From NCBI GenBank assembly GCA_964346585.1, contig CAYFVQ010000014.1, positions 1 through 16,706 on the forward strand: DNA of 16,706 nt, read 5' to 3'. Origin of the DNA: SOIA01 sp964346585 (GTDB lineage Bacteria; Acidobacteriota; Aminicenantia; Aminicenantales; Aminicenantaceae). Position 1 is the stretch's first letter, and each line of letters begins with the position of its first letter. The notes below the pieces were generated by a model. That model saw nothing but the letters and a program-made list of their open reading frames with translations. It made no database searches and was not told where the DNA came from. This document shows, piece after piece, positions 6,233 through 13,811 of the stretch. The position numbers were made by a program, and so were the translations under genes.

Positions 6233-6832
6233 GTGGGAAGAAAAGCTTATACAGTCGCAGGCATTGACCTGGCTGGTGTGTCTCACCGGCCGAGTGGTGT
6301 GTGCTTGCTTGAAGGGCTGAAGGCTGAAACCACACTCCTCTATACGGATGAGGAGATTCTGGATTGGGCGAGGAAAGAAAAGCCGGACCTTATCGCCATC
6401 GATGCCCCCTTGACTCTTCCCCCTGGCAGAAAGTCCATTGATGAGAGAAACGATAGTCATTATCGTCCCTGTGATATGGAATTGAGGCGCAGGAAAATCC
6501 CGTTTTTCCCGATCACTCTGGGTCCGATGAGAGTACTCACCAAGAGGGGGATCAAGCTTCGGAAAATTTTTGAAGGGGAAGGATTCCGGGTTGTGGAGAT
6601 TTATCCGGGCGGCGCTCAAGATATCTGGAAAATTCCTCGGGCCAAGTCTAGTCTTTCAGGATTGAGAAATGGGCTTCGCAAGCGGGGGATTTCTGGGTTA
6701 AAAAAGCAGTGCGCAGACCATGAGTTGGATGCCGCAACCGGCGCGCTGGTCGGCTGTTTTTTCTTAGAAGGAAAGGCGGAAGTCTACGGGGATTTCGAAA
6801 GCGGGGCGATCATCATGCCACCCCAGTCCTGA
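6233..6832 (+). CDS. DUF429 family protein (predicted RNase H-fold nuclease)
   Basis: 199 residues beginning GTG (MGRKAYTVAGIDLAG); AAGG at 6224-6227 is a modest ribosome site. DUF429 proteins are predicted, not proven, nucleases of the RNase H-like fold. The expected acidic residues are present: Asp12 in AGIDLAG, Asp57 in AIDAPL, Glu123 in VEIYPGGAQ, and Asp162 and Asp166 in ADHELDAATGAL. The CDMELRRRKIPFFP segment (80-93) is also typical of the family. It is convergent with the LolA-like gene, with only 16 bp between stops and no obvious terminator. No partner gene suggests a pathway, so the role is unknown although the family call is firm. Confidence 0.82.
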   Translation: MGRKAYTVAGIDLAGVSHRPSGVCLLEGLKAETTLLYTDEEILDWARKEKPDLIAIDAPLTLPPGRKSIDERNDSHYRPCDMELRRRKIPFFPITLGPMRVLTKRGIKLRKIFEGEGFRVVEIYPGGAQDIWKIPRAKSSLSGLRNGLRKRGISGLKKQCADHELDAATGALVGCFFLEGKAEVYGDFESGAIIMPPQS

Positions 6833-6848
6833 ACCGTCAGGGATTCTC

Positions 6849-7661
6849 TCATCTCCTCATCAGGTTTCTCTCGGTGAACGTTCCTTCGGGGATGGGTGCA
6901 TCGAACCTGATATTCTTGATCACCATCTCGGTCTTTGAGTTTTTCCTCAACTTGTCCTCCATGACCACCCGAGTCGGGTAGTACCTGTCTTGGAAGGACT
7001 GTATATTGCTCACAGTCATGGCCTTCAGCAGTTTACCGCTTTTCGCGGAAAACTCGGCTTTGTGACCGATGAATTTTTCCTTGTCCACCCAGATTTTCCT
7101 GAAGAAGTAGGTTCGGCTCTCGTCCCTGGACGTAAGCTCCAAGACATAGCAGGGAAAATCGTTGAAGACTTCTTCTCCGAGGAGCTTGACCTCGTATTGC
7201 TCTTTTAGCTCTTCGGCTGTCTCCATCATATCTTCGTAGGAGAAGTCCGATCCCATCATGCTCTGCTTGAGCATGTGTCCGGAGAGGCGCATCACTCTTT
7301 CGGCCGAAGGAAAATAGATCTTGAGAACTTTTCCGACCTTCAACATCTTTGTTCCCCGGTCTCTAGCCGGACTCAGGAACTCGACAAAGGACTTTTCAAT
7401 TCCCTCTGCATAACTGACAAGTTCTTTCTTGATGACTCTCTTTCCGATGGTGATGATCATGTCCATTTCGGAATAAGCAGATTCATACACCATGTTATCA
7501 TCTATCCGGGCCAAGATAGCGTCGGCGGTCAGCTCCTGCCCGGGTGTGCCTTTCGGAATTAAAGTGAGGATCACCATGCTGGCTAAAAAGAAATGAGTCA
7601 TGATTGTCCTTCGTCTCTCCCTGAATATCATTTTTATTTCTTCCTTCTGTTTTGGATTCAT
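6849..7661 (-). CDS. LolA-like periplasmic protein (outer-membrane lipoprotein-sorting family)
   Basis: Last gene of the exporter operon. Up to 270 residues; the ATG at 7631 (residue 11) is the more likely start because GAAGGAA lies 9 nt before it, whereas the first ATG has only a weak site. Either way a Sec signal follows (hydrophobic THFFLASMVILTLIPKG, about 22-38), with cleavage probably near PGQE. The mature part fits the LolA-like (COG2834) fold: an amphipathic LTADAILARIDDNM helix, then DRGTKMLKVGKVLKIYFPSA, and the hallmark MMGSDFSYEDM (about 135-145). LolA-fold proteins carry acyl chains across the periplasm. This branch is found beside RND or FtsX-type exporters rather than as the housekeeping LolA. 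The cargo here is inferred to be lipid or lipoprotein. Confidence 0.82.
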   Translation of the reverse strand: MNPKQKEEIKMIFRERRRTIMTHFFLASMVILTLIPKGTPGQELTADAILARIDDNMVYESAYSEMDMIITIGKRVIKKELVSYAEGIEKSFVEFLSPARDRGTKMLKVGKVLKIYFPSAERVMRLSGHMLKQSMMGSDFSYEDMMETAEELKEQYEVKLLGEEVFNDFPCYVLELTSRDESRTYFFRKIWVDKEKFIGHKAEFSAKSGKLLKAMTVSNIQSFQDRYYPTRVVMEDKLRKNSKTEMVIKNIRFDAPIPEGTFTERNLMRR

Positions 7662-7674
7662 ATCTATTTCTCAA

Positions 7675-8925
7675 TCATTTTAAGCTTGTTCGAAGAGCCT
7701 CTACCGGCTCCATCCGTGCAGCTTTCCTGGCTGGATAAAAGGCAGCGACGAGTGTGGTCACCAGGCCGAACACCACTGCCCCAAGAAGAATCCCCAAGGT
7801 GAACTTGGGATAGATGACACCTGACCAGAGAGCGATCTCAAATTCCATTTTTTCCATCATCTTGGTAAAATCCAGTCCGGTGTTCTGGGCGAGCAGGGTC
7901 AGACCGCTGCCGATCAATCCGCCGATGAACACGCCCAGAAGGCCGATGTACGTCGACTCAGTCAGGATCAGACCCACGACTCCGCGATTTCTCATTCCCA
8001 TGGATTTGATGATCCCGATCTCGTGGGTTCTTTCCAAGACTGCCATCAGCATGGTGTTCAGGATGACCAGAGCAGCAATGAGCATGATGATGAGCAGGAT
8101 GCCACCAAAAACGAAGCCCGCGAATGGCATGAAGGCCATGAAAAAATTGTCCTGCCAGGGGACAGCGGTGAGTGTGCTGTCCAGTTCTTTTTCCTTTAGG
8201 ATGGCCTGGATTTCAGCAGAGATTTCAGGCGCCTTCTCCGCATCTTCGAGCAGAAGCAGGATTTCGTGAGCGGCTCCTGGACAATCGAGGAGCTCTTGGG
8301 CTTTTTCGATGGGGATGAAAAAAAAGTTTTTGTCTATGAAGGTGAATCCAGTTTTGAAAATCCCGGTTACTGTGAAGGTCAGTGCATAGGTTGAGTAGTT
8401 GATGTCTGTGGTCACAGCCAGAAGCTCCTCGCCGAGTCCGACTCCTAATTTTTGAGCCAACCCGTCGCCGATGAGCAATCCTCCGGCTGATTCCTGAAGG
8501 TATTTCCCCTGGATCACATGCTGTCTCAGGTCAAAAAAGTTTGTCTCCTGCTCTGGATTGATTCCGATTCCCAAGCAGGGCTCATTTTCGTCTTCGGAAG
8601 AGAGGATGAGATGGAATTTGATCTTTTCTGTTAGGGCAGATATTCCCGGAAGAGAGGAGATCTCATTTTCAAGTTCTTGAGTGTTATAGACGAGATGCTC
8701 CTTGGGTATGACCCGGTCCAGTCTCAAGAACTCTTTGGAGGCGATTTTCACATGCCCGATCTCTGTTTCGATCAAGTTTTTATAGACACTTTCCATCATG
8801 CCTTTGATATAGCTGTTTGAAAAAATGATAGAGATCATCCCAAAGGCCACAGCCAGGGAGCTCAGGATTGTCCGGCGCCAGTTTCTCCAGATATTCCTCC
8901 AGGCCAATTTTATGATTTTTTTCAT
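7675..8925 (-). CDS. ABC transporter permease, FtsX/MacB-LolE type (second permease)
   Basis: 416 residues with the standard layout. An N-terminal basic amphipathic segment and TM1 (about 18-40, after NIWRNWRRT) come first, then a large periplasmic domain (about 45-260) of MacB_PCD type. Three C-terminal membrane spans follow, around GGILLIIMLIAALVILNTML, LLGVFIGGLIGSGLTLL and LGAVVFGLVTTLV. The coupling-helix region is VLERTHEIGIIKSMGMR, and it ends YPARKAARMEPVEALR, a family signature. It works at the inner membrane as one half of a heterodimer with the upstream permease, which it resembles closely. Its ATG overlaps that gene's stop by 4 nt (ATGA, 8922-8925). The LolA-like gene starts 13-43 nt downstream. 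Confidence 0.92.
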   Translation of the reverse strand: MKKIIKLAWRNIWRNWRRTILSSLAVAFGMISIIFSNSYIKGMMESVYKNLIETEIGHVKIASKEFLRLDRVIPKEHLVYNTQELENEISSLPGISALTEKIKFHLILSSEDENEPCLGIGINPEQETNFFDLRQHVIQGKYLQESAGGLLIGDGLAQKLGVGLGEELLAVTTDINYSTYALTFTVTGIFKTGFTFIDKNFFFIPIEKAQELLDCPGAAHEILLLLEDAEKAPEISAEIQAILKEKELDSTLTAVPWQDNFFMAFMPFAGFVFGGILLIIMLIAALVILNTMLMAVLERTHEIGIIKSMGMRNRGVVGLILTESTYIGLLGVFIGGLIGSGLTLLAQNTGLDFTKMMEKMEFEIALWSGVIYPKFTLGILLGAVVFGLVTTLVAAFYPARKAARMEPVEALRTSLK

Positions 8926-10181
8926 CCCACGTGCCTCAATGCTTGAATAGGATCGAGTTTGACAGCCTTATAGGCCGGATAGAGACTGGCCAAGATAGAG
9001 ATAACGATTCCCAGGGCCAGAGTAAAAAGCAGTGTCCCTGTTGTCAAATCCCCGTAGAACACTTCCATCGGGAGAAAGGACAACAGCTTGTCGGTGACTT
9101 CTCTTCCCATAAAAGCCATGCTGAATCCTTTGGTTTCTAAGTACCAGCCTCCCAGGCCTCCGATGAGGCAGGCAGCAACAGAACCGAAAAAACCGATGAT
9201 CGCGCCCTCGAAGATAAACACCAGCATGACTTCCATTTTCCGCATGCCCATCGCGGCCAGCATCCCTATCTCGCGTGTCCTCTCCAGGACGGCCATGAGC
9301 ATGGTGTTCACAATTCCCAGGGAGGCGATCAGGATCATCATCAGAGGAATGAGGACTTGAATCCGGCTTCTCATCTTCATCAGTTCAACGAAGTCAGAAG
9401 CGTATTCCTGAAAGCTCACGACTTCATAATCTGAATCTAAAGTGGCCAAACGCCTCTGGATGGAGTCTTTGACGTCAAGAAGTTGATTCTTGTCTTCGAT
9501 CCGGATGGCGAGCTCAGTAACTCTGTTGTCCAGGCTCAAGGCTTCCTGGGCGAGAGAAAGAGGGATGAAAACATTCATCCGGTTGACTGTCGGATTTTCG
9601 GTTTTGGCTATTCCCGTGATTTCCATATCGAGTGCATTCCAGATGAAATCTTCTGTGGAGAGAAACATCCTCAATACAATTTCGTCTCCGACTTGAAGGC
9701 CCAGGTCCCGGGCCAGACCACTGCCCAGGATGATCTTCGGCTCTGAAGATTCCAGGAAGCTTCCGTCTGTAATGGAGTCTTTGATTTTGAACACCAGGGG
9801 ATCTATTTCAGGCTCGAGGGCCACACCCAGACAGGGAAGCTCATCCATCCCGGAGATGATGGTGGCCTGGAAGAGGATGCGGCTCTCAATGCCTAGAATC
9901 TCAACATTCTCTTTTAACAGGCTTTTTATTTTATGAGGTTCGTCGACAGTGAATTCAAGAGGCATCTCGTCTTTTTCTTCGAAGTATCCGGGGGCCAAGA
10001 TTTTGAGATGGGCTGTCTGGTTGTTGATAATACTGTCCATGGCGTGTGTGTTGACTCCGTTGTAGAGGCAGATTCCCAAGGCCATCAGGCCGAGGCCGTA
10101 GGAAATGGCAGAGAAAGTGATGACTGTCCGTCTTCTGTAGCGGAAGACATTCCTGAACGCGAGCTTGAGCAGCATCTTCAT
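8922..10181 (-). CDS. ABC transporter permease, FtsX/MacB-LolE type (first permease)
   Basis: 419 residues with the same plan as its neighbour. A basic N-terminus (FRNVFRYRRRT) and TM1 (about 20-42) precede a periplasmic domain to about residue 270. Then come the span ending SLGIVNTMLMAVLERTREIG, the span IIGFFGSVAACLIGGLGGWY, and the last span before LYPAYKAVKLDPIQALR. It is the probable heterodimer partner of the second permease. MacB/LolCE-type permeases drive cargo from the outer leaflet or the periplasm by a mechanical stroke rather than by passage through a pore. Start codon ATG overlaps the ATPase stop by 4 nt (10178-10181); GAAGGTG precedes it by about 8 nt. No fused ATPase domain, unlike MacB itself. 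Confidence 0.92.
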   Translation of the reverse strand: MKMLLKLAFRNVFRYRRRTVITFSAISYGLGLMALGICLYNGVNTHAMDSIINNQTAHLKILAPGYFEEKDEMPLEFTVDEPHKIKSLLKENVEILGIESRILFQATIISGMDELPCLGVALEPEIDPLVFKIKDSITDGSFLESSEPKIILGSGLARDLGLQVGDEIVLRMFLSTEDFIWNALDMEITGIAKTENPTVNRMNVFIPLSLAQEALSLDNRVTELAIRIEDKNQLLDVKDSIQRRLATLDSDYEVVSFQEYASDFVELMKMRSRIQVLIPLMMILIASLGIVNTMLMAVLERTREIGMLAAMGMRKMEVMLVFIFEGAIIGFFGSVAACLIGGLGGWYLETKGFSMAFMGREVTDKLLSFLPMEVFYGDLTTGTLLFTLALGIVISILASLYPAYKAVKLDPIQALRHVG

Positions 10182-10873
10182 TGTGTGTTCACCTTCTGGT
10201 CAGATTCGATTTTCCCATCACGGAGCCTGATGATCCGGCGGGCGAAATCCATGACCATTTTATCATGAGTGGAGAAGACAAAAGTGGTGGATGTTTTCTG
10301 GTTCAGTTCGAGCATCAGCTGGAGAATCTCTTCTCCTGTCACAGAATCCAGGTTGGCGGTCGGCTCGTCGGCCAGTATGAGTTTGGGTTTTTTAACAAGG
10401 GCCCGGGCGACAGCTACTCTCTGCTGCTGGCCTCCGCTCATCTCGTTGGGACGGCGGTGGATAAAGTCTTTTAATCCGACATCTGTTAAGATTTCTTCGA
10501 CGAGGTGCCGGCGCTCCTTGGATTCGTGCCAACCTTCAAGGATCAACGGGAATTCCACGTTTTCCATGGCAGTTAAAACAGGTATCAGGTTGAACGTCTG
10601 GAACACAAACCCGATATTCTTGCGCCTCACATCCGCTAGCTTGGAGGTGGGAAGGTCTGTGATGTCCTTGTCATCCAAGAAGATTTTTCCGTGGCTGGGT
10701 TTATCCAAACACCCGACGAGATTGAGGACAGTGGTTTTCCCAGAGCCCGAAGGCCCGGCAATCGAGAGAAATTCACCTTCTTCGATAGAGAAAGATATTC
10801 CTCTCAGGGCAGGGAAATCGATTTTTCCGATATGGTAAACTTTGTGAACGTTTTCGAGTTTGGCGATAGACAT
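10178..10873 (-). CDS. ABC transporter ATP-binding protein, LolD/MacB type
   Basis: 231 residues, the size of LolD. All ATPase motifs are intact: Walker A GPSGSGKTT (40-48), Q-loop Gln92 (FVFQTFNL), signature MSGGQQQRVA (145-154), Walker B LILADE with Glu170, D-loop and H-loop His203 (STHD). The FQTFNLIPVLTAMENVEFPL stretch is typical of the LolD/MacB/FtsE branch, which serves FtsX-type permeases. AGGAG lies 8 nt before the ATG. It sits between the beta-barrel gene and two permeases and is stop-start coupled to the first permease, so it powers this exporter from the cytoplasmic face. Housekeeping LolD cannot be excluded by sequence alone, but the barrel/LolA-like context argues for a dedicated system. 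Confidence 0.95.
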   Translation of the reverse strand: MSIAKLENVHKVYHIGKIDFPALRGISFSIEEGEFLSIAGPSGSGKTTVLNLVGCLDKPSHGKIFLDDKDITDLPTSKLADVRRKNIGFVFQTFNLIPVLTAMENVEFPLILEGWHESKERRHLVEEILTDVGLKDFIHRRPNEMSGGQQQRVAVARALVKKPKLILADEPTANLDSVTGEEILQLMLELNQKTSTTFVFSTHDKMVMDFARRIIRLRDGKIESDQKVNTQ

Positions 10874-10888
10874 GTCTTGCTCCTACAG

Positions 10889-12019
10889 TTAGAAATTTAT
10901 TTTCAACCAGATATAGAATACATCATTTGCCCCTTCCTGGTTGAATTCTCCTCCCTCTTTACCCATGAAAAAGAATATGCCGCTCGCTATAGTGGCATTT
11001 TGAGTGATTTCGTAATTGAGGCCAGGGCTAAGTATGTATGAGCCATCTGTCCAGTTTCCGATATAGGTAGTGCTTAAAGAGAGAAAACCAGTTAAAGGGA
11101 ACTGCAGAGAGGAAAAATAATATTCTCGAGCGAGTGTAAAATGTTCCCCGGTTAAAAGCCTGTCAAAATCATACTGGGAGCTGTCTTTTTCCCCGCTCTC
11201 ATCGTAGAAAAATTCATTGAGCCAGTAGATGCCCGTTTTAAATGGAAAAGTGTAATCGAATCCAACTACAAGTTTCACGTACTCCTCTCCGGGAGATGAA
11301 AAATAGCCTCCTTCTACCCACCAGCCGATAAAGTTTTCACCGCGGAGGTCTATTCCGTAGATGGTCTGGTTGTGTAGTCCCCAATGGATAAGAGTCAAAG
11401 CCGCATCAATGCCCGCAAACTGGGTTTGTGCTCTGAGGCCAGACTTTGAAGAGTTGAAATTGTCTTCTGGCGAAAAAACTCCCGTGAAGCTCGATTTTTT
11501 CCCGATGGGGATGTAAGCCTTGAGGGCATCCACGCCAGGCTTTTCCTCAGCGGGATCGAAGATATTCACCCTGTTGAACAGGTCCAACGGCGCCCAAAGA
11601 TAAGAGACGCCCATGGCAACTCTCTGTTTTCCGACAGTGATGTCGAATCCAGGGAAATAGAGATCAATATAGGCTCTGTCCAGCTGAGTATACGTGGCAT
11701 CTGGCTTCCCATGGCTTTCATAGACTCCTAAAGGACTGCGGATAACTCCATGGAAGGTGAACAGGTCCACAGCGAGATTCAAGGAGACGTTCTCTGATAC
11801 TGAAGACCTGAATTGAAGGCGGAGGCGGTTGTAATCGCCAAGGGAAAATTCGCTGATATTTCGGAAACTCAACTTACCGCTGGCCAGTATAAAAAACCGG
11901 TTTTCATAATACCCGAAAGTCTCGAGGTCGAATGAGTACATGAAAACATGTCCGGCCATACAAAAGAGGAGAAAAGAAAGAGGGATTTTTCTTTTGGCCA
12001 TGACTCGTAAGACTACCAT
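10889..12019 (-). CDS. Outer-membrane beta-barrel (porin-like) protein, first gene of the exporter block
   Basis: Up to 376 residues. The more natural start is the second ATG (12001), giving MAKRKIPLSFLLFCMAGHVF as a Sec signal; neither start has a clear ribosome site. The mature protein is rich in alternating aromatic and polar strands and ends ...FYIWLKINF; the C-terminal Phe is the usual BAM recognition residue. A GKQRVAMGVSYLWAPLDLFN segment (about 135-154) followed by DPAEEKPGVDALKAYIPIG resembles the conserved part of DUF1302-like porins. Fifteen bases separate its stop from the ATPase start, so they are likely co-transcribed. Inferred role: outer-membrane component or cargo target of the ABC exporter. 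An independent porin is possible. The exact barrel family is uncertain. Confidence 0.75.
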   Translation of the reverse strand: MVVLRVMAKRKIPLSFLLFCMAGHVFMYSFDLETFGYYENRFFILASGKLSFRNISEFSLGDYNRLRLQFRSSVSENVSLNLAVDLFTFHGVIRSPLGVYESHGKPDATYTQLDRAYIDLYFPGFDITVGKQRVAMGVSYLWAPLDLFNRVNIFDPAEEKPGVDALKAYIPIGKKSSFTGVFSPEDNFNSSKSGLRAQTQFAGIDAALTLIHWGLHNQTIYGIDLRGENFIGWWVEGGYFSSPGEEYVKLVVGFDYTFPFKTGIYWLNEFFYDESGEKDSSQYDFDRLLTGEHFTLAREYYFSSLQFPLTGFLSLSTTYIGNWTDGSYILSPGLNYEITQNATIASGIFFFMGKEGGEFNQEGANDVFYIWLKINF

Positions 12020-12121
12020 TTTTTTTCTAATTTTTATAGACCCGGCCTGAGATATTTAGTATTAATGGATAGACTCGCATTTTTTTCACTTAGAATATAT
12101 GAAAGTTAGAAGGAGATTGTC

Positions 12122-12139
12122 ATCACATAAACGTGTGAT
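12122..12139. promoter_or_regulatory. Dyad ATCACA-N6-TGTGAT in the divergent region before the amidohydrolase
   Basis: Perfect 6-bp inverted arms (12122-12127 and 12134-12139) around TAAACG, 42 bp upstream of the amidohydrolase start. This could be a dimeric-regulator operator or a small leader hairpin. The half-sites are in the opposite order to the CRP consensus (TGTGA-N6-TCACA), so a CRP label is not supported. The rest of 12020-12181 has TAGAAT and TATAAA boxes without good -35 partners, so I place no promoter. Confidence 0.3.
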
Positions 12140-12181
12140 TTTATGGGGTGAAAAAAATGAATCTCTCAGAAGGAGGAGAAT

Positions 12182-13657
12182 GTGAAAAGGTCTTATAAAG
12201 TCATATCAATTGTTTTGTTCTGCCTTCTACTCTTCCATGGCCTGAACGGGCAGACAAGAGGAGTGGAAAACGGGAAACGCTATGACAGGCTGGTCATCAG
12301 GAATGTCATCGTTATTGATGGAAAAGGAACCCCGCCTAGAGGGCCAAATGATGTCATCATCGAGGGAAACAGGATTCAGTCTGTCCGCAGGGCAGCCAGG
12401 AGAGGGAATCCCTATCAGAAGGAAGAACATGTCATCGACGGAACAGGCATGTATCTTCTTCCAGGACTCATCAACTTGCATGCCCATATCCATGACAGCC
12501 GTGCGGGTCAGCCCCTTCCTTTTGAATATCTGTACAAGCTCTGGCTCGCCTGTGGCATCACGTCTGTTCGGGATGTGGGAAGTAACACTCGAAAAACTAT
12601 CGAAGAGCGCAAAAAAAGTCAGGAAGGATCGATCGCTGCTCCTCGGATATTCCTCTACATGAGAGCCGGCGGAAGAACCCCGGAGGAGGCCCGCAAGAGT
12701 ATTCAGGAGATAAAAAAACGCGGTGGAGACGGGGTGAAGATCTTTGGTATGGATCGCGATGTCATGGAAGCGGCCATGGACGAGGCGCACAAGCTGGGAT
12801 TCAGAGCGGCTCATCATGTGGGAGTGGAGGAAACGGATGCCTGGGATGATGCGGCTTTTGGCGTCACTTCCATCGAACACTGGTACGGCGTACCCGATGC
12901 GGCTCTCCGCGGGTCGCAGAAGTTTCCCCCCTGGTACAATTACAGCAATGAAATTGACCGCTTTCGGTATGCCGGGCGGCTCTGGCGGGAAGCTGATCCG
13001 AAAAAGCTGACAACAGTCCTTCAGACATTAGTCGAGAAGAGAGTGGCTTGGTGTCCGACCTTTGTTATCTACGAGGCCAACCGTGACCTGCTTCGCGCAC
13101 TGGGCCAGCCATGGTTCAAAGATTACCTCCATCCGGCTGTGGAGGAATACTTCAAACCCAATCCGGCCTATCACGGGTCCTATCACTGGAACTGGAGCAC
13201 GACTGACGAGATTTTCTGGCGACAGAACTACAGGATCTGGATGAGGGCTGTTCGCAGGTTTGCCGAAATGGGCGGAATCGTCGGTGTAGGCGAGGACGCC
13301 GGGTACATCTACATGCTTTATGGATTCAGCCTCATTCGGGAGTTGGAACTTCATCAAGAGGCCGGATTCCATCCGATTGACATCATCATGCACGCCACGG
13401 GCAACAATGCCAGAATCTTGGGTAAGGAGAACGAGCTGGGCCGGATCCGTCAGGGTTACCTGGCTGACCTTATTCTTGTGGATGAAAACCCGCTGGAAAA
13501 CTTCAAGTATCTCTACCCGACGGGCGTTCAGGACTTGAAGGAAGGCAAGCTGATTCGCAGAGGCGGGGTCAAGTGGACGATTAAGGGCGGCTTTGTCTAC
13601 CACGCGCCGACAATGCTTGAGGACGTGAAGAAGATTGTGGCTGAGGCCAAGCAATAA
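12182..13657 (+). CDS. Secreted metal-dependent amidohydrolase
   Basis: 491 residues from GTG at 12182; AGGAGG at 12171-12176 is 5 nt upstream and decides the start. A Sec signal (MKRSYKVISIVLFCLLLFHG, then NGQ) sends it to the periplasm or outside. The TIM-barrel amidohydrolase metal set is visible: His100 and His102 (INLHAHIHD), probable carboxylated Lys186 (GDGVKIFG), His211/212 (AAHHVG), His233 (IEHWYG) and Asp372 (GVGEDAG). The N-terminal beta-sandwich (IRNVIVIDGKGT...GNRIQSV) and C-terminal ATGNNARILG...GRIRQGYLADLILVDENPL are typical of the imidazolonepropionase/Xaa-Pro dipeptidase-like branch. It hydrolyses an amide or peptide-like bond; substrate unknown. Divergent from the exporter operon, which may share regulation. 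Confidence 0.9.
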   Translation: MKRSYKVISIVLFCLLLFHGLNGQTRGVENGKRYDRLVIRNVIVIDGKGTPPRGPNDVIIEGNRIQSVRRAARRGNPYQKEEHVIDGTGMYLLPGLINLHAHIHDSRAGQPLPFEYLYKLWLACGITSVRDVGSNTRKTIEERKKSQEGSIAAPRIFLYMRAGGRTPEEARKSIQEIKKRGGDGVKIFGMDRDVMEAAMDEAHKLGFRAAHHVGVEETDAWDDAAFGVTSIEHWYGVPDAALRGSQKFPPWYNYSNEIDRFRYAGRLWREADPKKLTTVLQTLVEKRVAWCPTFVIYEANRDLLRALGQPWFKDYLHPAVEEYFKPNPAYHGSYHWNWSTTDEIFWRQNYRIWMRAVRRFAEMGGIVGVGEDAGYIYMLYGFSLIRELELHQEAGFHPIDIIMHATGNNARILGKENELGRIRQGYLADLILVDENPLENFKYLYPTGVQDLKEGKLIRRGGVKWTIKGGFVYHAPTMLEDVKKIVAEAKQ

Positions 13658-13670
13658 TCAAAAGTCAAAA

Positions 13671-13797
13671 GGGGTCGCATCTCAACATTCGACATTTTTC
13701 AAAGAACTATTAGTCTAAAGGATCTCTTATTGATGTCTAGTTTTGAAAAAATGGGGACGGCGTTGAAATGAAATGTCGAATGTTGAGATGCGACCCC
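13671..13797. mobile_element. Miniature inverted-repeat element (127 bp, perfect 27-bp ends), REP/MITE-like
   Basis: The left arm 13671-13697 (GGGGTCGCATCTCAACATTC...) is an exact inverted copy of 13771-13797. Inside, TTTTTCAAA (13695-13703) and TTTGAAAAA (13742-13750) can also pair. The core has no coding capacity. The GGGGTC...GACCCC ends recall short elements mobilised by REP-associated tyrosine (IS200-like) transposases; that link is from memory and no transposase is present. No clear target duplication flanks it. It fills the gap between two convergent genes, 14 bp from each stop, and as RNA would form a very strong hairpin that could act as a two-way terminator. Confidence 0.7.
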
Positions 13798-13811
13798 AAT
13801 TACCAATTATT

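Noticed and set aside
12157..12198. 13-codon leader peptide (ATGAATCTC...TAA) overlapping the amidohydrolase start
   Set aside because: It has a possible GGGGTG ribosome site, but it contains the main gene's own Shine-Dalgarno sequence and no regulatory codon run. Chance is the simpler explanation.
12227..12880. 217-codon frame antisense to the amidohydrolase
   Set aside because: Mirror of a well-supported gene with intact catalytic residues; the antisense product has no domain-like features. The same applies to 13028-13654.
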